Shown: positions 25,859 through 35,255 of the stretch, one piece after another
Numbering within the stretch: the first letter of the stretch is position 1
Layout of the letters: each line of letters starts with the position of its first letter
DNA from: Neobacillus sp. CF12
GTDB taxonomy: Bacteria; Bacillota; Bacilli; Bacillales; Cytobacillaceae
Length of the DNA stretch: 64,000 nt
Assembly: GCF_030348765.1 (NCBI RefSeq)
Contig: NZ_JAUCEU010000007.1
Coordinates: forward strand, 4,089,501-4,153,500
Direction: 5' to 3'
The notes under the pieces: generated by a model
Told to the model about the DNA's origin: nothing
Seen by the model: only the letters and a program-made list of their open reading frames with translations
The model's database searches: none
Made by a program: the position numbers and the translations under genes

Positions 25859-26698
25859 ATGCGAATTACCAAGAAAATGATGGTTACAGTAATTGTTGCA
25901 CTTATATTAGTCGTAACGGCCCTAATGTACCAATTTACAGGGAGTCAGGATAAAAGCACGAAAGATGCAAAGATAATATCGTCTGAAAAAATAGAAGAAG
26001 CGGTGAAAACCACTGAATCCAATACTCCAACCATTTTTATTCACGGTTACAAGGGTACCCTTCGAACATTTGAGACAATGGTAAAAGAATTTGAATTGAA
26101 AGATGAAGATAAGAGCATGGTAACGATAACCGTTGAACCCAATGGGAAACTTGTCTATTCTGAAGAAGCATTAAAACAGGTGAATGATCCTCTGGTTCAA
26201 CTTTATTTTAAAAATGGGACAGCTTCAGTTGATGATCAACTAACTTGGATGAAGGCAGCGATGAAAGTGATAGCTGATATTTACGATACCAAATCCATTA
26301 ATATTGTTGCCCACAGCATGGGCGGTCTTGTGGGCACGAAGTATATTATGGAAACATATAACGATAAAAATTATCCAAAGGCTGAAAAATTCGTTACCCT
26401 CGCATCCCCGATTAAAGGCTGGGTGAAATATGTGATTACGAACCCAGCTGAGGAAGACTTGCACCCGAATTCAGCAGCATTAGCTGGTCTTTATAGTGAT
26501 CGAAATGAGTTTCCGAAGGACGTTGAGGTCTTTTCTGCTTATGGGCTGCAGGATACACTGGTGAGTGTGGACAGCGCTAAAGGGTTAAAGGAGTTCACTG
26601 CCAATATTATTACGAGTGGGTATATGGACAATCATAGCTATATTCATGAGGATATAGAAGTGATAGACTCTGCGTATTCATTTCTAGAATTTAATTAA
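25859..26698 (+). CDS. membrane-anchored or secreted alpha/beta hydrolase (DUF915-like)
   Basis: The 279-residue protein has an N-terminal signal or signal-anchor helix (MMVTVIVALILVVTALMY) and an alpha/beta hydrolase fold. The oxyanion block is IFIHGYKGT near residue 61, the nucleophile elbow VAHSMGGL has Ser153, and a C-terminal NHSYIHED block has candidate catalytic His residues. The overall look (extracytoplasmic, HGYKGT, HSMGG) matches the DUF915 group of Firmicute surface lipase/esterase-like proteins. The substrate is unknown. It lacks the C-terminal surface module although it sits among genes that carry it. Start ATG 25859 with AAAGGAGAATAAA in front. Confidence 0.82.
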   Translation: MRITKKMMVTVIVALILVVTALMYQFTGSQDKSTKDAKIISSEKIEEAVKTTESNTPTIFIHGYKGTLRTFETMVKEFELKDEDKSMVTITVEPNGKLVYSEEALKQVNDPLVQLYFKNGTASVDDQLTWMKAAMKVIADIYDTKSINIVAHSMGGLVGTKYIMETYNDKNYPKAEKFVTLASPIKGWVKYVITNPAEEDLHPNSAALAGLYSDRNEFPKDVEVFSAYGLQDTLVSVDSAKGLKEFTANIITSGYMDNHSYIHEDIEVIDSAYSFLEFN

Positions 26699-26785
26699 TC
26701 TCTATCAAAACAAAATATGACATAATATGTAATAATAATGATATAACCCTTATGGAGTCATCAAAGTATGGAAGGTGAAGATGTT

Positions 26786-28909
26786 TTGAAGGCAACTATC
26801 ACTAGTATCGAATTTACGAATGAAGTTTTATCTGTAAAAGGACAAACAGATTTTGCGATCGAACAAGATGCAATAATTTCGTTAAGAAAACGTGACGATG
26901 AATATGTGAAATACAATTGGAAAGAATCTAGCATTACCATGCATGTTAGTGATAGAATTTTTGAATTTCAGTGCAGCATGAACAAATTGGACTTTATTCT
27001 TGAAAATAATCTAACAGATAGAGACGTTTGGGATTTCTTTCTTAAACAAGGTACTGACGTGATATTCTTAACGGTTGAAGATGGACTTTCTTTTACGGCG
27101 AACTACATTCAGTTGAAGCATCCTTTATTTAAAACCAAACCATATATAACAGGGAAAAAGGGCCTCTCATTATTTGTTGTTCAAAACGATATCCAAGCAA
27201 TCGTGGAAAAAGAAAAATTTACAGCTGGCACCTACGCTGTAGCGATAAAACTAAAATCCGCAACAATAGAAAATAAATGGCAAGAATTAACAGCGTCGTT
27301 GCTTTTAAAACGGAGAGAACAAAAAGGCTTCTTTGAATATTATGAAGAGAAAAAGCTTGAATTGTTCTATAACGAAAACCTATACACTGCTTCAGTTGAC
27401 CTCGAAGCACTTTTTAAAGACTATTCATTAAATAGTTGTGATCTGTTATGGGACCTATTTATAGAACTTTCGTATGGCTCTAATAATGTCCATATACCTG
27501 TTTCTAGCAAGAATCAGAACACCTTTGGATATCACATATTACGAACGAAACCTCTACACAAAGTGAAGCCAATTTCCGATAATCAGTTGAAGACATTGTG
27601 TATCACTTCGCTAAAGGTCAATGCAGCTTTTTCTGAAACTACCTTCAATGATAATATTTTTTGGTTTAAAGGCAGCGTAAGTTCAAGTGAAATAGACATT
27701 GAAAAGTTCACAGAACCAGAACTCTATTTGGTCCTAAAAAAACGAAACCATTATAATAAATATGTTGTATTTGCAGTTGAGAAGCAGATAAAAATTCAAC
27801 TTGAAGGAAGGCAATTTCAAGGCAGCATCGACGTATCTGATATGCTCGCAGCAGAACATATTAAAGATAATGATGTCTGGGATATTTTTGTAAGGTTTGT
27901 ACCAAATCACCATGGCGGAATCGATAGTCATGTAATACCTGATTCTACATTAGGGCAAATAAGGACTCAGTATGAAACCATGAAATCGAACAGTCAATTT
28001 AAACTGAAACCGTATGTAAATGCAATGGGCAAATTTTCTTTGCTATTCCGGGATGTAAAGAAAGCAGTTAATCCTATAAAAGTAGCGGTTTTTGGTTCTT
28101 GTTATTGTAGAAGTGCATTTAATTCAATCAGCTTTTTTAATCCTGATTATAAAAACTATTACAATTGTGTATATACACAATTCCATTCCTCGGTCATTAG
28201 TATCATGTCCAAGCCAGTTCCATTGGATGAAACAAAATTGGCTAGTCTGAATAGTAAGCAGAAGGAATTTATTAGGTGTGACTTTGATAAAGGCTTTTTT
28301 GAACGATTAAAATCTGCTCAGCCGGAATATCTCCTTATGGATTTCTTTGCTGATGCATCGAGAAATTTAATCAAGGTTAACGATGATAGTTACATTAGCA
28401 TAAGTCATATCTTGGACGAGACTCCATTGGAGAACGAATTAATAAAGAGAAACGAAGATATTTTGTCGCATAAAAATAACGATGACTATTTTGAAATATG
28501 GAAAGAGGCAATCGATCGGTTTATTGATCAGATACAAACCATCATCCCTCAGGAAAGAATAATTTTAAATCTGGGTAGATTTACGGACAGGTATTATGAT
28601 TCAGAAGGTAATGTCGTTCGTTTTCCAGAATATCGTCAGCGTATCATTGCTCGGAACAATTACTTGTGGGATAAATTAAATCATTATCTAATCAGCAAAT
28701 TGCCTAAAATGAAAATCATTGATTTAACAAATAAAAACTTAATTGGGCAATATAATCATCCATTAGGATTATCTCCTGCTCATTATGAATCTGCCTATTA
28801 TAAAGAATTCTTGAATGAATTGAACCAATTAGTGATGAAGGATTTCATAACAAACAAAACAGCAGGTAATGAAGAAGTTGGCCAAAAAGTAGAAGCAGCA
28901 ACCAGGTAA
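26786..28909 (+). CDS. DUF6270-like protein with N-terminal beta-sandwich-type modules
   Basis: The frame extends to ATG 26768, but TTG 26786 is chosen because the protein then begins KATITSIEF, which aligns with KAIVIEMDF at the start of the gene at 63510. The GAAGGTGAAG before it could serve as ribosome binding site. The 707-residue protein has no signal peptide. Residues 1 to about 420 hold three or four degenerate modules, each with a D-x-WD-x-F/L word (DRDVWDFFL, DNDVWDIFV) and a (K)PY word. The C-terminal domain starts VAVFGSCYCRSAFNSI and continues with a DF-x-D block and an LNLGR block, which I recognise as DUF6270-like with an SGNH-hydrolase flavour (GSC, N, and a late SPAH). The related modules in the teichoic acid locus suggest a role in polymer modification; this is inference. 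Confidence 0.68.
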   Translation: MKATITSIEFTNEVLSVKGQTDFAIEQDAIISLRKRDDEYVKYNWKESSITMHVSDRIFEFQCSMNKLDFILENNLTDRDVWDFFLKQGTDVIFLTVEDGLSFTANYIQLKHPLFKTKPYITGKKGLSLFVVQNDIQAIVEKEKFTAGTYAVAIKLKSATIENKWQELTASLLLKRREQKGFFEYYEEKKLELFYNENLYTASVDLEALFKDYSLNSCDLLWDLFIELSYGSNNVHIPVSSKNQNTFGYHILRTKPLHKVKPISDNQLKTLCITSLKVNAAFSETTFNDNIFWFKGSVSSSEIDIEKFTEPELYLVLKKRNHYNKYVVFAVEKQIKIQLEGRQFQGSIDVSDMLAAEHIKDNDVWDIFVRFVPNHHGGIDSHVIPDSTLGQIRTQYETMKSNSQFKLKPYVNAMGKFSLLFRDVKKAVNPIKVAVFGSCYCRSAFNSISFFNPDYKNYYNCVYTQFHSSVISIMSKPVPLDETKLASLNSKQKEFIRCDFDKGFFERLKSAQPEYLLMDFFADASRNLIKVNDDSYISISHILDETPLENELIKRNEDILSHKNNDDYFEIWKEAIDRFIDQIQTIIPQERIILNLGRFTDRYYDSEGNVVRFPEYRQRIIARNNYLWDKLNHYLISKLPKMKIIDLTNKNLIGQYNHPLGLSPAHYESAYYKEFLNELNQLVMKDFITNKTAGNEEVGQKVEAATR

Positions 28910-28930
28910 GATGGGTTGCTGCTTTTTTTT
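28894..28930 (+). terminator. intrinsic terminator overlapping the stop codon
   Basis: The stem AGCAGCAACC (28894-28903) pairs with GGTTGCTGCT (28914-28923) and is followed by eight Ts. The left arm encodes the last residues of the upstream protein. Confidence 0.85.
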
Positions 28931-28958
28931 ATAATAATCTATAAATTTAGGAAAAAAG

Positions 28959-28988
28959 TTGTTACATTTTGAAAAAATTTGGTAAAAT
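28959..28988 (+). promoter_or_regulatory. probable vegetative promoter of the first metalloprotease gene
   Basis: TTGTTA (28959-28964) and TAAAAT (28983-28988) are separated by 18 bases, about 36 bases upstream of the TTG start. This is a moderate match to a housekeeping sigma factor promoter. Confidence 0.5.
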
Positions 28989-29024
28989 GTATCTATATTT
29001 GTATGATGAAAGGAGTAGGTATGT

Positions 29025-31946
29025 TTGCGTAAACTAGTTGCTATTATTCTTGTATTACAACTGTTCCTTGTGCCAGCAGCGGCGTTTGCACAAGAAACGG
29101 CAGGAAATGTTCCACAGCCTGACAAAAGTCAAAATGTTCCACAGCCTGACAAAAGTCAAACGGATAAAAAACTGAATATGAAACTATCTGAAGAGAAGGA
29201 GGAGCCACGAGCATCTCTAGATAAAGAGTTTAATTACACAGACCCAATAAATTATCCACTGATAAATGATGGAGAATATGTAGATTATTTATGGGATAGT
29301 TATGGAACACCTCAACACATCTTTTTTGAAAATGTATCGGACTCAGCCTATTATACTGATTATATGAATCTCAAATTATACTATTATTCTGATTACCTAT
29401 ACTCTAAGGATAGTATTTTGGATATTGAGTATTTTCAGGAAGAAGATAATTACTTATATTATTTAGGAGAAACAGAATTTGATACATATGGCTATAGTTC
29501 AGTCTATTTAAATTCAGACTCTCCAAAAGCGGATTATAGTAACGAGCAATATATTTACCTTAGAATTGGGGTTAGAGATTCAATATATGATTCCTATTAT
29601 TCCGATACGATGACGTTTAAGGTGGTAAATCCTTATTATAATTCGGGTAGTAACCCTGCTAATGATGACCAATATGCGGTTATTAGCAACGAATCGGTTA
29701 ATGCCACATTGTCACAGCCAACAGGTACATTCAATGTTAAAGATATGGAATATACCAAGGATAAAAGTTTAACACCAAGCGCTTATCAAATAGATATGAA
29801 TAGACCTTTTGATAGTGCAGCGAATAAGAGTAAAGTTATTCAAAAATCCGCAAAAAGTGGTGATGGAGCTTATAGAGTTGGGGATAGTAAGTCTTTTTGG
29901 GTTACTGATTTTACAACGAACTCAGACTATCAAATTAATGCTAGATTAGCCTACAGTGGCACGAAAGCAAATGTTTGGGTAAATAACTATGAGATTTCAG
30001 ATGCACAAGCTGCACAAATGGGGAAAGAATTTGATAATAAAATCCACTCTTCTGTAACGAACAATTTTGGTACAGAATCGGATGTAAATCAAGACGGAAA
30101 AGTAAATATACTGAATTTTGATATTCAAGATGGATTTTCTGGTAGCGGCGGATATATAGGTGGTTATTTCTGGGCTGGAGACCTTTATAATGTTTCCGCT
30201 TCAAACCAATCAGAAATCTTCTATATTGATACCTATCCTGCAATGGGAACAGGCACAAAGGACGTAACAGAGGCTTATGGAACGCTGGCACATGAGTTTC
30301 AACACATGGTCAACTTTAACCGCAATGTTCTGATTGAAGGCTCCAGCAGTAATATGGATACATGGTTAAATGAGGCCCTGTCTATGGCTGCAGAACAAGT
30401 ATATTCTGGAGTAGGAATTTCCAGCCGTGTTGATTACTATAATGCGTCTACTTCAATATCGAATGGGCACTCTCTTTTAAATTGGGATGATAATGGTGAT
30501 GTACTTTCCAATTACTCATTGTCCTACTTGTTTGGTCAATATATTAAAATTCAAATGAATCAAGGAGATAGGATTTTTAAAGAAATCCTCCAAGACTCAA
30601 ATAATAATTATCTAGCAATCGAAAATGCGGCTAAAAAGTATATTAGCCCTAACATGACCTTTGGAAAACTAATGACTAATTTTAGGATTGCGCTGCTGCT
30701 GAAAAGGCCAACAGGTTATTATGGATTTAAAGGTGACCCGTTCTTTGACGCAATAGAGGAGAAGGTTTATTCTGGAAGTTCCGCAAATCTTCTTGGCGGG
30801 GGTTCAATTGTAACAACCTTTAGTTCTACGGAAGGGTTTGTCGTTCCTACTAATAAAGGCGCGAATATCAGCTATACAACTTTCCCTATGGACGGAAGTT
30901 ACACAGGAGATACCACACCTCCAGCAGCTCCTACTGTAAGCCCTGTAACAGATCAGGACACAACAGTGAAGGGGAAAACGGAAGCGAATGCACAGATAAC
31001 TGTTTACGCTGGAACAAGCCCAATCGGGAACGGATTTGCTGATACAACTGGTGCGTTCAGCATAAGTATTCCGAAGCAGAATTCCGGAACTGTGATCTCT
31101 GTTACAGCTAGAGATAGTGCAGGGAATGAAAGCACTACAAAAGTAACGGTAGTAATCAGTTACACGAAAGTCAACGTCCAATTGAATGGTAAGGCATTTA
31201 CCTCAGGTTACTCTATTGGTGGAAATACCTATGTTCATTGGAAGGCTTTAGAAACATTCAAAATCCCTCACACGTATAAAGGAAACGGGATATTTACAAT
31301 AGAAGGACGTTCGGTTACGGCTCAGTCTATTAATGGCGGGCTCTATATCGCCTGGTCACAGCTTTCACCTGGAAAAGTGACTTACCAAGCGATTACCGGT
31401 GGCTATAACTTTATCTATGCAGTTCCTACCAAGATACAATTGAACGGGAAAGACTTTACTGGCGGGTATTATAAAAATGGTAATACCTATGTTCATTGGA
31501 AGGCATTAGATACATTCAAGATTCCTTATGTATTTAAAGGAAATGGTGTGTTTACGATTGAAGGACGAACAGTAAAAGCGGAAACGATCAACGGTGGACT
31601 CTATATTGCTTGGAACCAACTGTCACCTGGAAAAGTGACCTTTAAAACTCTTACTGGCGGCGGATACAACTTTATCTACGCCGTTCCAATCAAAGTACAA
31701 CTAAATGGTAAGGACTTTTTACAAGGGTACTTTAAAGATGGAAATACCTATATCCACTGGTCTTCGTTAAAAACATTTAATATTCCTCACACCTTTAAAG
31801 GCGGAGTATTGTTTGATATTGGCGGACGCAGCGTTTCGGGGGAAAAGATCAACGATGCCATCTATATTCGTTGGAACCTAATTGCACCTGGAAAAATCAC
31901 CTATAAGACGATTACCGGCGGTTATAACTTTATTTACACACCATAA
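29025..31946 (+). CDS. secreted HExxH metalloprotease (M30/hyicolysin-like) with three C-terminal surface modules
   Basis: The 973-residue precursor starts at TTG 29025, eight bases after AAAGGAG, with signal peptide VAIILVLQLFLVPAAAFA. An N-terminal region rich in Tyr/Asp (about 60-210) precedes the catalytic domain. The zinc site is AHEFQHMVNF with His423, Glu424 and His427, followed by WLNEALSMAAEQ with Glu450 as likely third ligand. This arrangement resembles M30 hyicolysin-type and related gluzincin metalloproteases. Then come a Big_6-like domain (about 631-712) and three C-terminal modules (about 714-973). Two short copies of the word QPDKSQ occur near residue 33. It acts outside the cell, probably held on the wall by the modules. 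A close paralogue follows immediately. Confidence 0.85.
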   Translation: MRKLVAIILVLQLFLVPAAAFAQETAGNVPQPDKSQNVPQPDKSQTDKKLNMKLSEEKEEPRASLDKEFNYTDPINYPLINDGEYVDYLWDSYGTPQHIFFENVSDSAYYTDYMNLKLYYYSDYLYSKDSILDIEYFQEEDNYLYYLGETEFDTYGYSSVYLNSDSPKADYSNEQYIYLRIGVRDSIYDSYYSDTMTFKVVNPYYNSGSNPANDDQYAVISNESVNATLSQPTGTFNVKDMEYTKDKSLTPSAYQIDMNRPFDSAANKSKVIQKSAKSGDGAYRVGDSKSFWVTDFTTNSDYQINARLAYSGTKANVWVNNYEISDAQAAQMGKEFDNKIHSSVTNNFGTESDVNQDGKVNILNFDIQDGFSGSGGYIGGYFWAGDLYNVSASNQSEIFYIDTYPAMGTGTKDVTEAYGTLAHEFQHMVNFNRNVLIEGSSSNMDTWLNEALSMAAEQVYSGVGISSRVDYYNASTSISNGHSLLNWDDNGDVLSNYSLSYLFGQYIKIQMNQGDRIFKEILQDSNNNYLAIENAAKKYISPNMTFGKLMTNFRIALLLKRPTGYYGFKGDPFFDAIEEKVYSGSSANLLGGGSIVTTFSSTEGFVVPTNKGANISYTTFPMDGSYTGDTTPPAAPTVSPVTDQDTTVKGKTEANAQITVYAGTSPIGNGFADTTGAFSISIPKQNSGTVISVTARDSAGNESTTKVTVVISYTKVNVQLNGKAFTSGYSIGGNTYVHWKALETFKIPHTYKGNGIFTIEGRSVTAQSINGGLYIAWSQLSPGKVTYQAITGGYNFIYAVPTKIQLNGKDFTGGYYKNGNTYVHWKALDTFKIPYVFKGNGVFTIEGRTVKAETINGGLYIAWNQLSPGKVTFKTLTGGGYNFIYAVPIKVQLNGKDFLQGYFKDGNTYIHWSSLKTFNIPHTFKGGVLFDIGGRSVSGEKINDAIYIRWNLIAPGKITYKTITGGYNFIYTP

Positions 31947-31960
31947 ACCATTTGTTATGA

Positions 31961-31990
31961 AAAAAAAGCTGGAAACAGCTTTTTTTTTGT
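31961..31990 (+). terminator. intrinsic terminator
   Basis: AAAAAAAGCTG (31961-31971) pairs with CAGCTTTTTTT around a GAAA-type tetraloop, and ten Ts in all follow the GC core. It lies 15 bases after the stop codon. Confidence 0.85.
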
Positions 31991-32130
31991 TTTATAGGGA
32001 AATCTCCTCCTCTTCAAAATTTTTTTTGCCTAGGAATAATGATTTAGCAATGGGAATAAAGATATAAACGTATGTTGAAAACGTTGCTAGAATAATAGTC
32101 TTACATACGGAAGAGGAAGGGGAAATTGAT

Positions 32131-35019
32131 TTGAGGAAAATTCTTGCAGTAATGCTAGTTTTACAGCTGTTTTTAATACCTACAGCTGCTTTTGGCCAAG
32201 AGGGGAAAGTGGAAGCACCTCAGCCGGGAAAAAGTTTAAATGAAAATATATCATCAGCAACTGCTGAAGGGCCGAGGAAATCGTTAAAGCCTGAAGCAGA
32301 TTATACTGATCCAGGAAGTTATCCAACCGTTACCGATGGTGGAAAAGTTGGTGATATGCTGGATAGCAAAGGTATAACTCAGTCAATCTTTTTTAATAGT
32401 GTTACAAATTCAACGATTGTTGACAATATGAATTTCAGCACATTGTACAATTCAACTGCAGCTAGTGGCAAAGACAGCTATACTCATTTTGAATTTTTTA
32501 CAAACGTGGGAGGTTCGATGGTATTTACAGGATGGACCTATTTTGATACGACGGGATATACAAATGTTAATTTAAATTCACATTTGTCTAAATTTGATTT
32601 CTCTGATCAACAATATCTTTACGTCAGAGTAGGCCTTTCGCAATTTGTGTTTGACTTGTATTATACGAATACCCTCTTATTTAAGGTAGAAAACCCTTTT
32701 TATAATGGAGGCGGATCCACAACAGATGATAGCTATGCTGTGATTAGTAATGAATCTACAGATGATACGACCACACAGCCCACTGGATCGTTTAATGTAA
32801 AGGATATGGATTACACTTTCGATAAGAATTTAAAACCAGAAACGTATAAGGTAGATGTAAATATCCCTTATAATGTCCCTAAAAATAAGGAAAAGCAAAT
32901 TAAGAAAAACAGCAGTGATCCACTAAATCGTGCGTTCAATGTAGGGGACAGTAATAGTTTTTGGGTGATGGATTTAAGGACCAATCAACCATATCAAATT
33001 ACGGCTAGATTAGCCTATAGCGGTACGAAAGCAAATATATGGGTTCATAATAATCAAATTACCGATGCCGATGCAGCAAGATTAGCGGCTGAATTTGACA
33101 ATCGAATTCATGCTTCGGTTTCAACTAATTTTGGAAATGAGTCAGACGTAGACGTGGATGGGAAGATTAATATATTAAACTTCGATATTCAGGATGGATT
33201 TACGGGCAGCGGAGGCTATACAGCAGGATACTTCTATGCGTTAGACTTATTTGATGAACCAAACTCAAACAAGTCTGAAATCTTCTATATTGATACGTAT
33301 CCAACAATGGGATTGGGTGCAACCAAAGATGTAACAGCGGCATATGAGACGATAGCACATGAGTTCCAACATATGGTGAATTTTAACCAAAATATCTTTG
33401 TTGAAAACACGGTGGAAGTTATGCCGTCCTGGTTAAATGAAGCCCTTTCGATGGCGGCAGAACAAATTTATACGGGCCAGGGGCTAAGCAGTCGGATCGA
33501 TTACTATAATGCATCGGAGTCCATCTCAAATGGACACTCCCTATTGTATTGGGATAACGAGGGAGATACTCTATCAAACTATTCATTGTCTTATTTATTC
33601 GGTCAATATATTAAAAAGCAAGCCAACCAAGGAGATAGTATTTTTAAAGAAATCATTAATGACGTTAACAACGATTATCGAGCGGTTGAAAATGCAGCTA
33701 AGAAGTATATTCATTCTGGGATGACCTTTGGAAAGTTAATGACAAGCTACAGAATGGCGCTCTTATTAAAACAGGATACGGGTCTTTATGGCTTTAAAGG
33801 AGATCCATTCTTTGATGCAGTAGAAGAGAAACTATATTTTGGCAGCTCAACAAACCTTCGTGGTGGTGGAGCAGTAGTGACGACCTTTAACTCAGCAGAT
33901 GGGTTTACCATTCCTACGGCGAAAGGTCCGAATGTCACATATACTACGTTTAAAATGGATGGCAGCGGTATGGATATAACACCTCCAGCAGCTCCTAAAG
34001 TGAATGCTGTTACAGATCAGTCGACAGCCGTGACGGGTACAGCAGAAGCAAATGCACAGGTAATCGTAAAGGCGGGAGCAGTTAGCATTGGCACCGGAAC
34101 CGCTAATGCAACTGGAAGTTTCAGTGTGACGATACCAAAACAAAAGGGCGGCACCACCCTTACTGTTACAGCCAAAGATCAGGCGGGGAATGAAAGCAGC
34201 GGAACGAATGTAGTAGTAACGGCAACTACAACTGCCTATTCAGCAATAAAGGTCCAATTAAATGGTAAAGCCTTTACTGGCGGGTATTTTGGCAATGGAG
34301 CAGCCTATGTGCATTGGAAGGCATTAGAGACGTTAAAAATCCCATTCACATTTAAAGGAAATGGTGTATTTACGATTGAAGGTCGAACGGTTACGGCACA
34401 GACTATTAATGGTGGTTTATTCCTTAAATGGACCGATTTGTCTCCAGGTAAAGTAACCTATAAATCGATTACAGGCGGATTTAACTTTATCTATGCAGTT
34501 CCAACCAAGGTCCAATTAAATGGGAAGGACTTTACTGGCGGTTACTATAAAGACGGGAATACCTATGTACATTGGAAGGTATTGGATACCTTTAAAATTC
34601 CTTACACATTTAAAGGGAACGGTGTATTTACAATTGAAGGACGCACGGTACAGGCACAGACTATTAATGGAGGTCTCTTCATTGCTTGGAACCAACTCTC
34701 ACCTGGAAAGGTGACGTTCAAAACCATTACAGATGGATATAACTTTATCTATGCTGTTCCAATTAAAGTTCAATTGAATGGCCAGAACTTTACGGGCGGG
34801 TACTTCAAGGATGGCAATGCCTATGTCCATTGGACGGCATTGAAGACATTTAAAATCCCATACACCTTCAAAGGAGGAGTACTATTCGATATAGGCGGTC
34901 GAGCCGTATCAGGAGAAACCATCAACGGAGCCATATACATTCGCTGGAACCTGCTCGCACCTGGCAAAATCACATTCAAAGCAATAACCGACGGCTATAA
35001 CTTCATCTACACACCATAG
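32131..35019 (+). CDS. secreted HExxH metalloprotease, second copy, with three C-terminal surface modules
   Basis: The 962-residue protein has the same layout as the preceding gene. It has a TTG start, a signal peptide (ILAVMLVLQLFLIPTAAFG), a shortened N-terminal region and a zinc site AHEFQHMVNF with His410, Glu411 and His414. WLNEALSMAAEQ follows, then a Big_6-like domain (about 616-703) and three C-terminal modules (about 706-962). A conserved DVDGKINILNFDIQDGF stretch before the zinc site, here split as DVDGK and INILNFDIQDGF, is also present in the neighbour (DVNQDGKVNILNF) and resembles a calcium-binding D-x-D-x-(D)G loop. The two genes are tandem duplicates with catalytic residues intact in both, so both are probably active extracellular proteases. 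Their substrates are unknown. Confidence 0.85.
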   Translation: MRKILAVMLVLQLFLIPTAAFGQEGKVEAPQPGKSLNENISSATAEGPRKSLKPEADYTDPGSYPTVTDGGKVGDMLDSKGITQSIFFNSVTNSTIVDNMNFSTLYNSTAASGKDSYTHFEFFTNVGGSMVFTGWTYFDTTGYTNVNLNSHLSKFDFSDQQYLYVRVGLSQFVFDLYYTNTLLFKVENPFYNGGGSTTDDSYAVISNESTDDTTTQPTGSFNVKDMDYTFDKNLKPETYKVDVNIPYNVPKNKEKQIKKNSSDPLNRAFNVGDSNSFWVMDLRTNQPYQITARLAYSGTKANIWVHNNQITDADAARLAAEFDNRIHASVSTNFGNESDVDVDGKINILNFDIQDGFTGSGGYTAGYFYALDLFDEPNSNKSEIFYIDTYPTMGLGATKDVTAAYETIAHEFQHMVNFNQNIFVENTVEVMPSWLNEALSMAAEQIYTGQGLSSRIDYYNASESISNGHSLLYWDNEGDTLSNYSLSYLFGQYIKKQANQGDSIFKEIINDVNNDYRAVENAAKKYIHSGMTFGKLMTSYRMALLLKQDTGLYGFKGDPFFDAVEEKLYFGSSTNLRGGGAVVTTFNSADGFTIPTAKGPNVTYTTFKMDGSGMDITPPAAPKVNAVTDQSTAVTGTAEANAQVIVKAGAVSIGTGTANATGSFSVTIPKQKGGTTLTVTAKDQAGNESSGTNVVVTATTTAYSAIKVQLNGKAFTGGYFGNGAAYVHWKALETLKIPFTFKGNGVFTIEGRTVTAQTINGGLFLKWTDLSPGKVTYKSITGGFNFIYAVPTKVQLNGKDFTGGYYKDGNTYVHWKVLDTFKIPYTFKGNGVFTIEGRTVQAQTINGGLFIAWNQLSPGKVTFKTITDGYNFIYAVPIKVQLNGQNFTGGYFKDGNAYVHWTALKTFKIPYTFKGGVLFDIGGRAVSGETINGAIYIRWNLLAPGKITFKAITDGYNFIYTP

Positions 35020-35031
35020 ATTAGAATTGAT

Positions 35032-35070
35032 AAGAGGAATCCTTTTAAATGAGGGTTCCTCTTTTGATTT
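35032..35070 (+). terminator. intrinsic terminator
   Basis: An 11-bp stem (35032-35042 with 35053-35063) is followed by TTGATTT, 13 bases after the stop of the second protease gene. Confidence 0.75.
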
Positions 35071-35255
35071 AGCGATTAGAAGAGGTTAATAGTCTAGAAG
35101 CATACCTATGTTGGTTTTTAATGATTTAGTATAGTTAGGGGATTTGGCGATGATTTACTGAAAAATATCTATATCTATTAAAATTACCATAAATTATAAT
35201 AGTGCTATATTACTAATATAATATAAAGAAATTATTACACTCTGGGGGAAACAGG

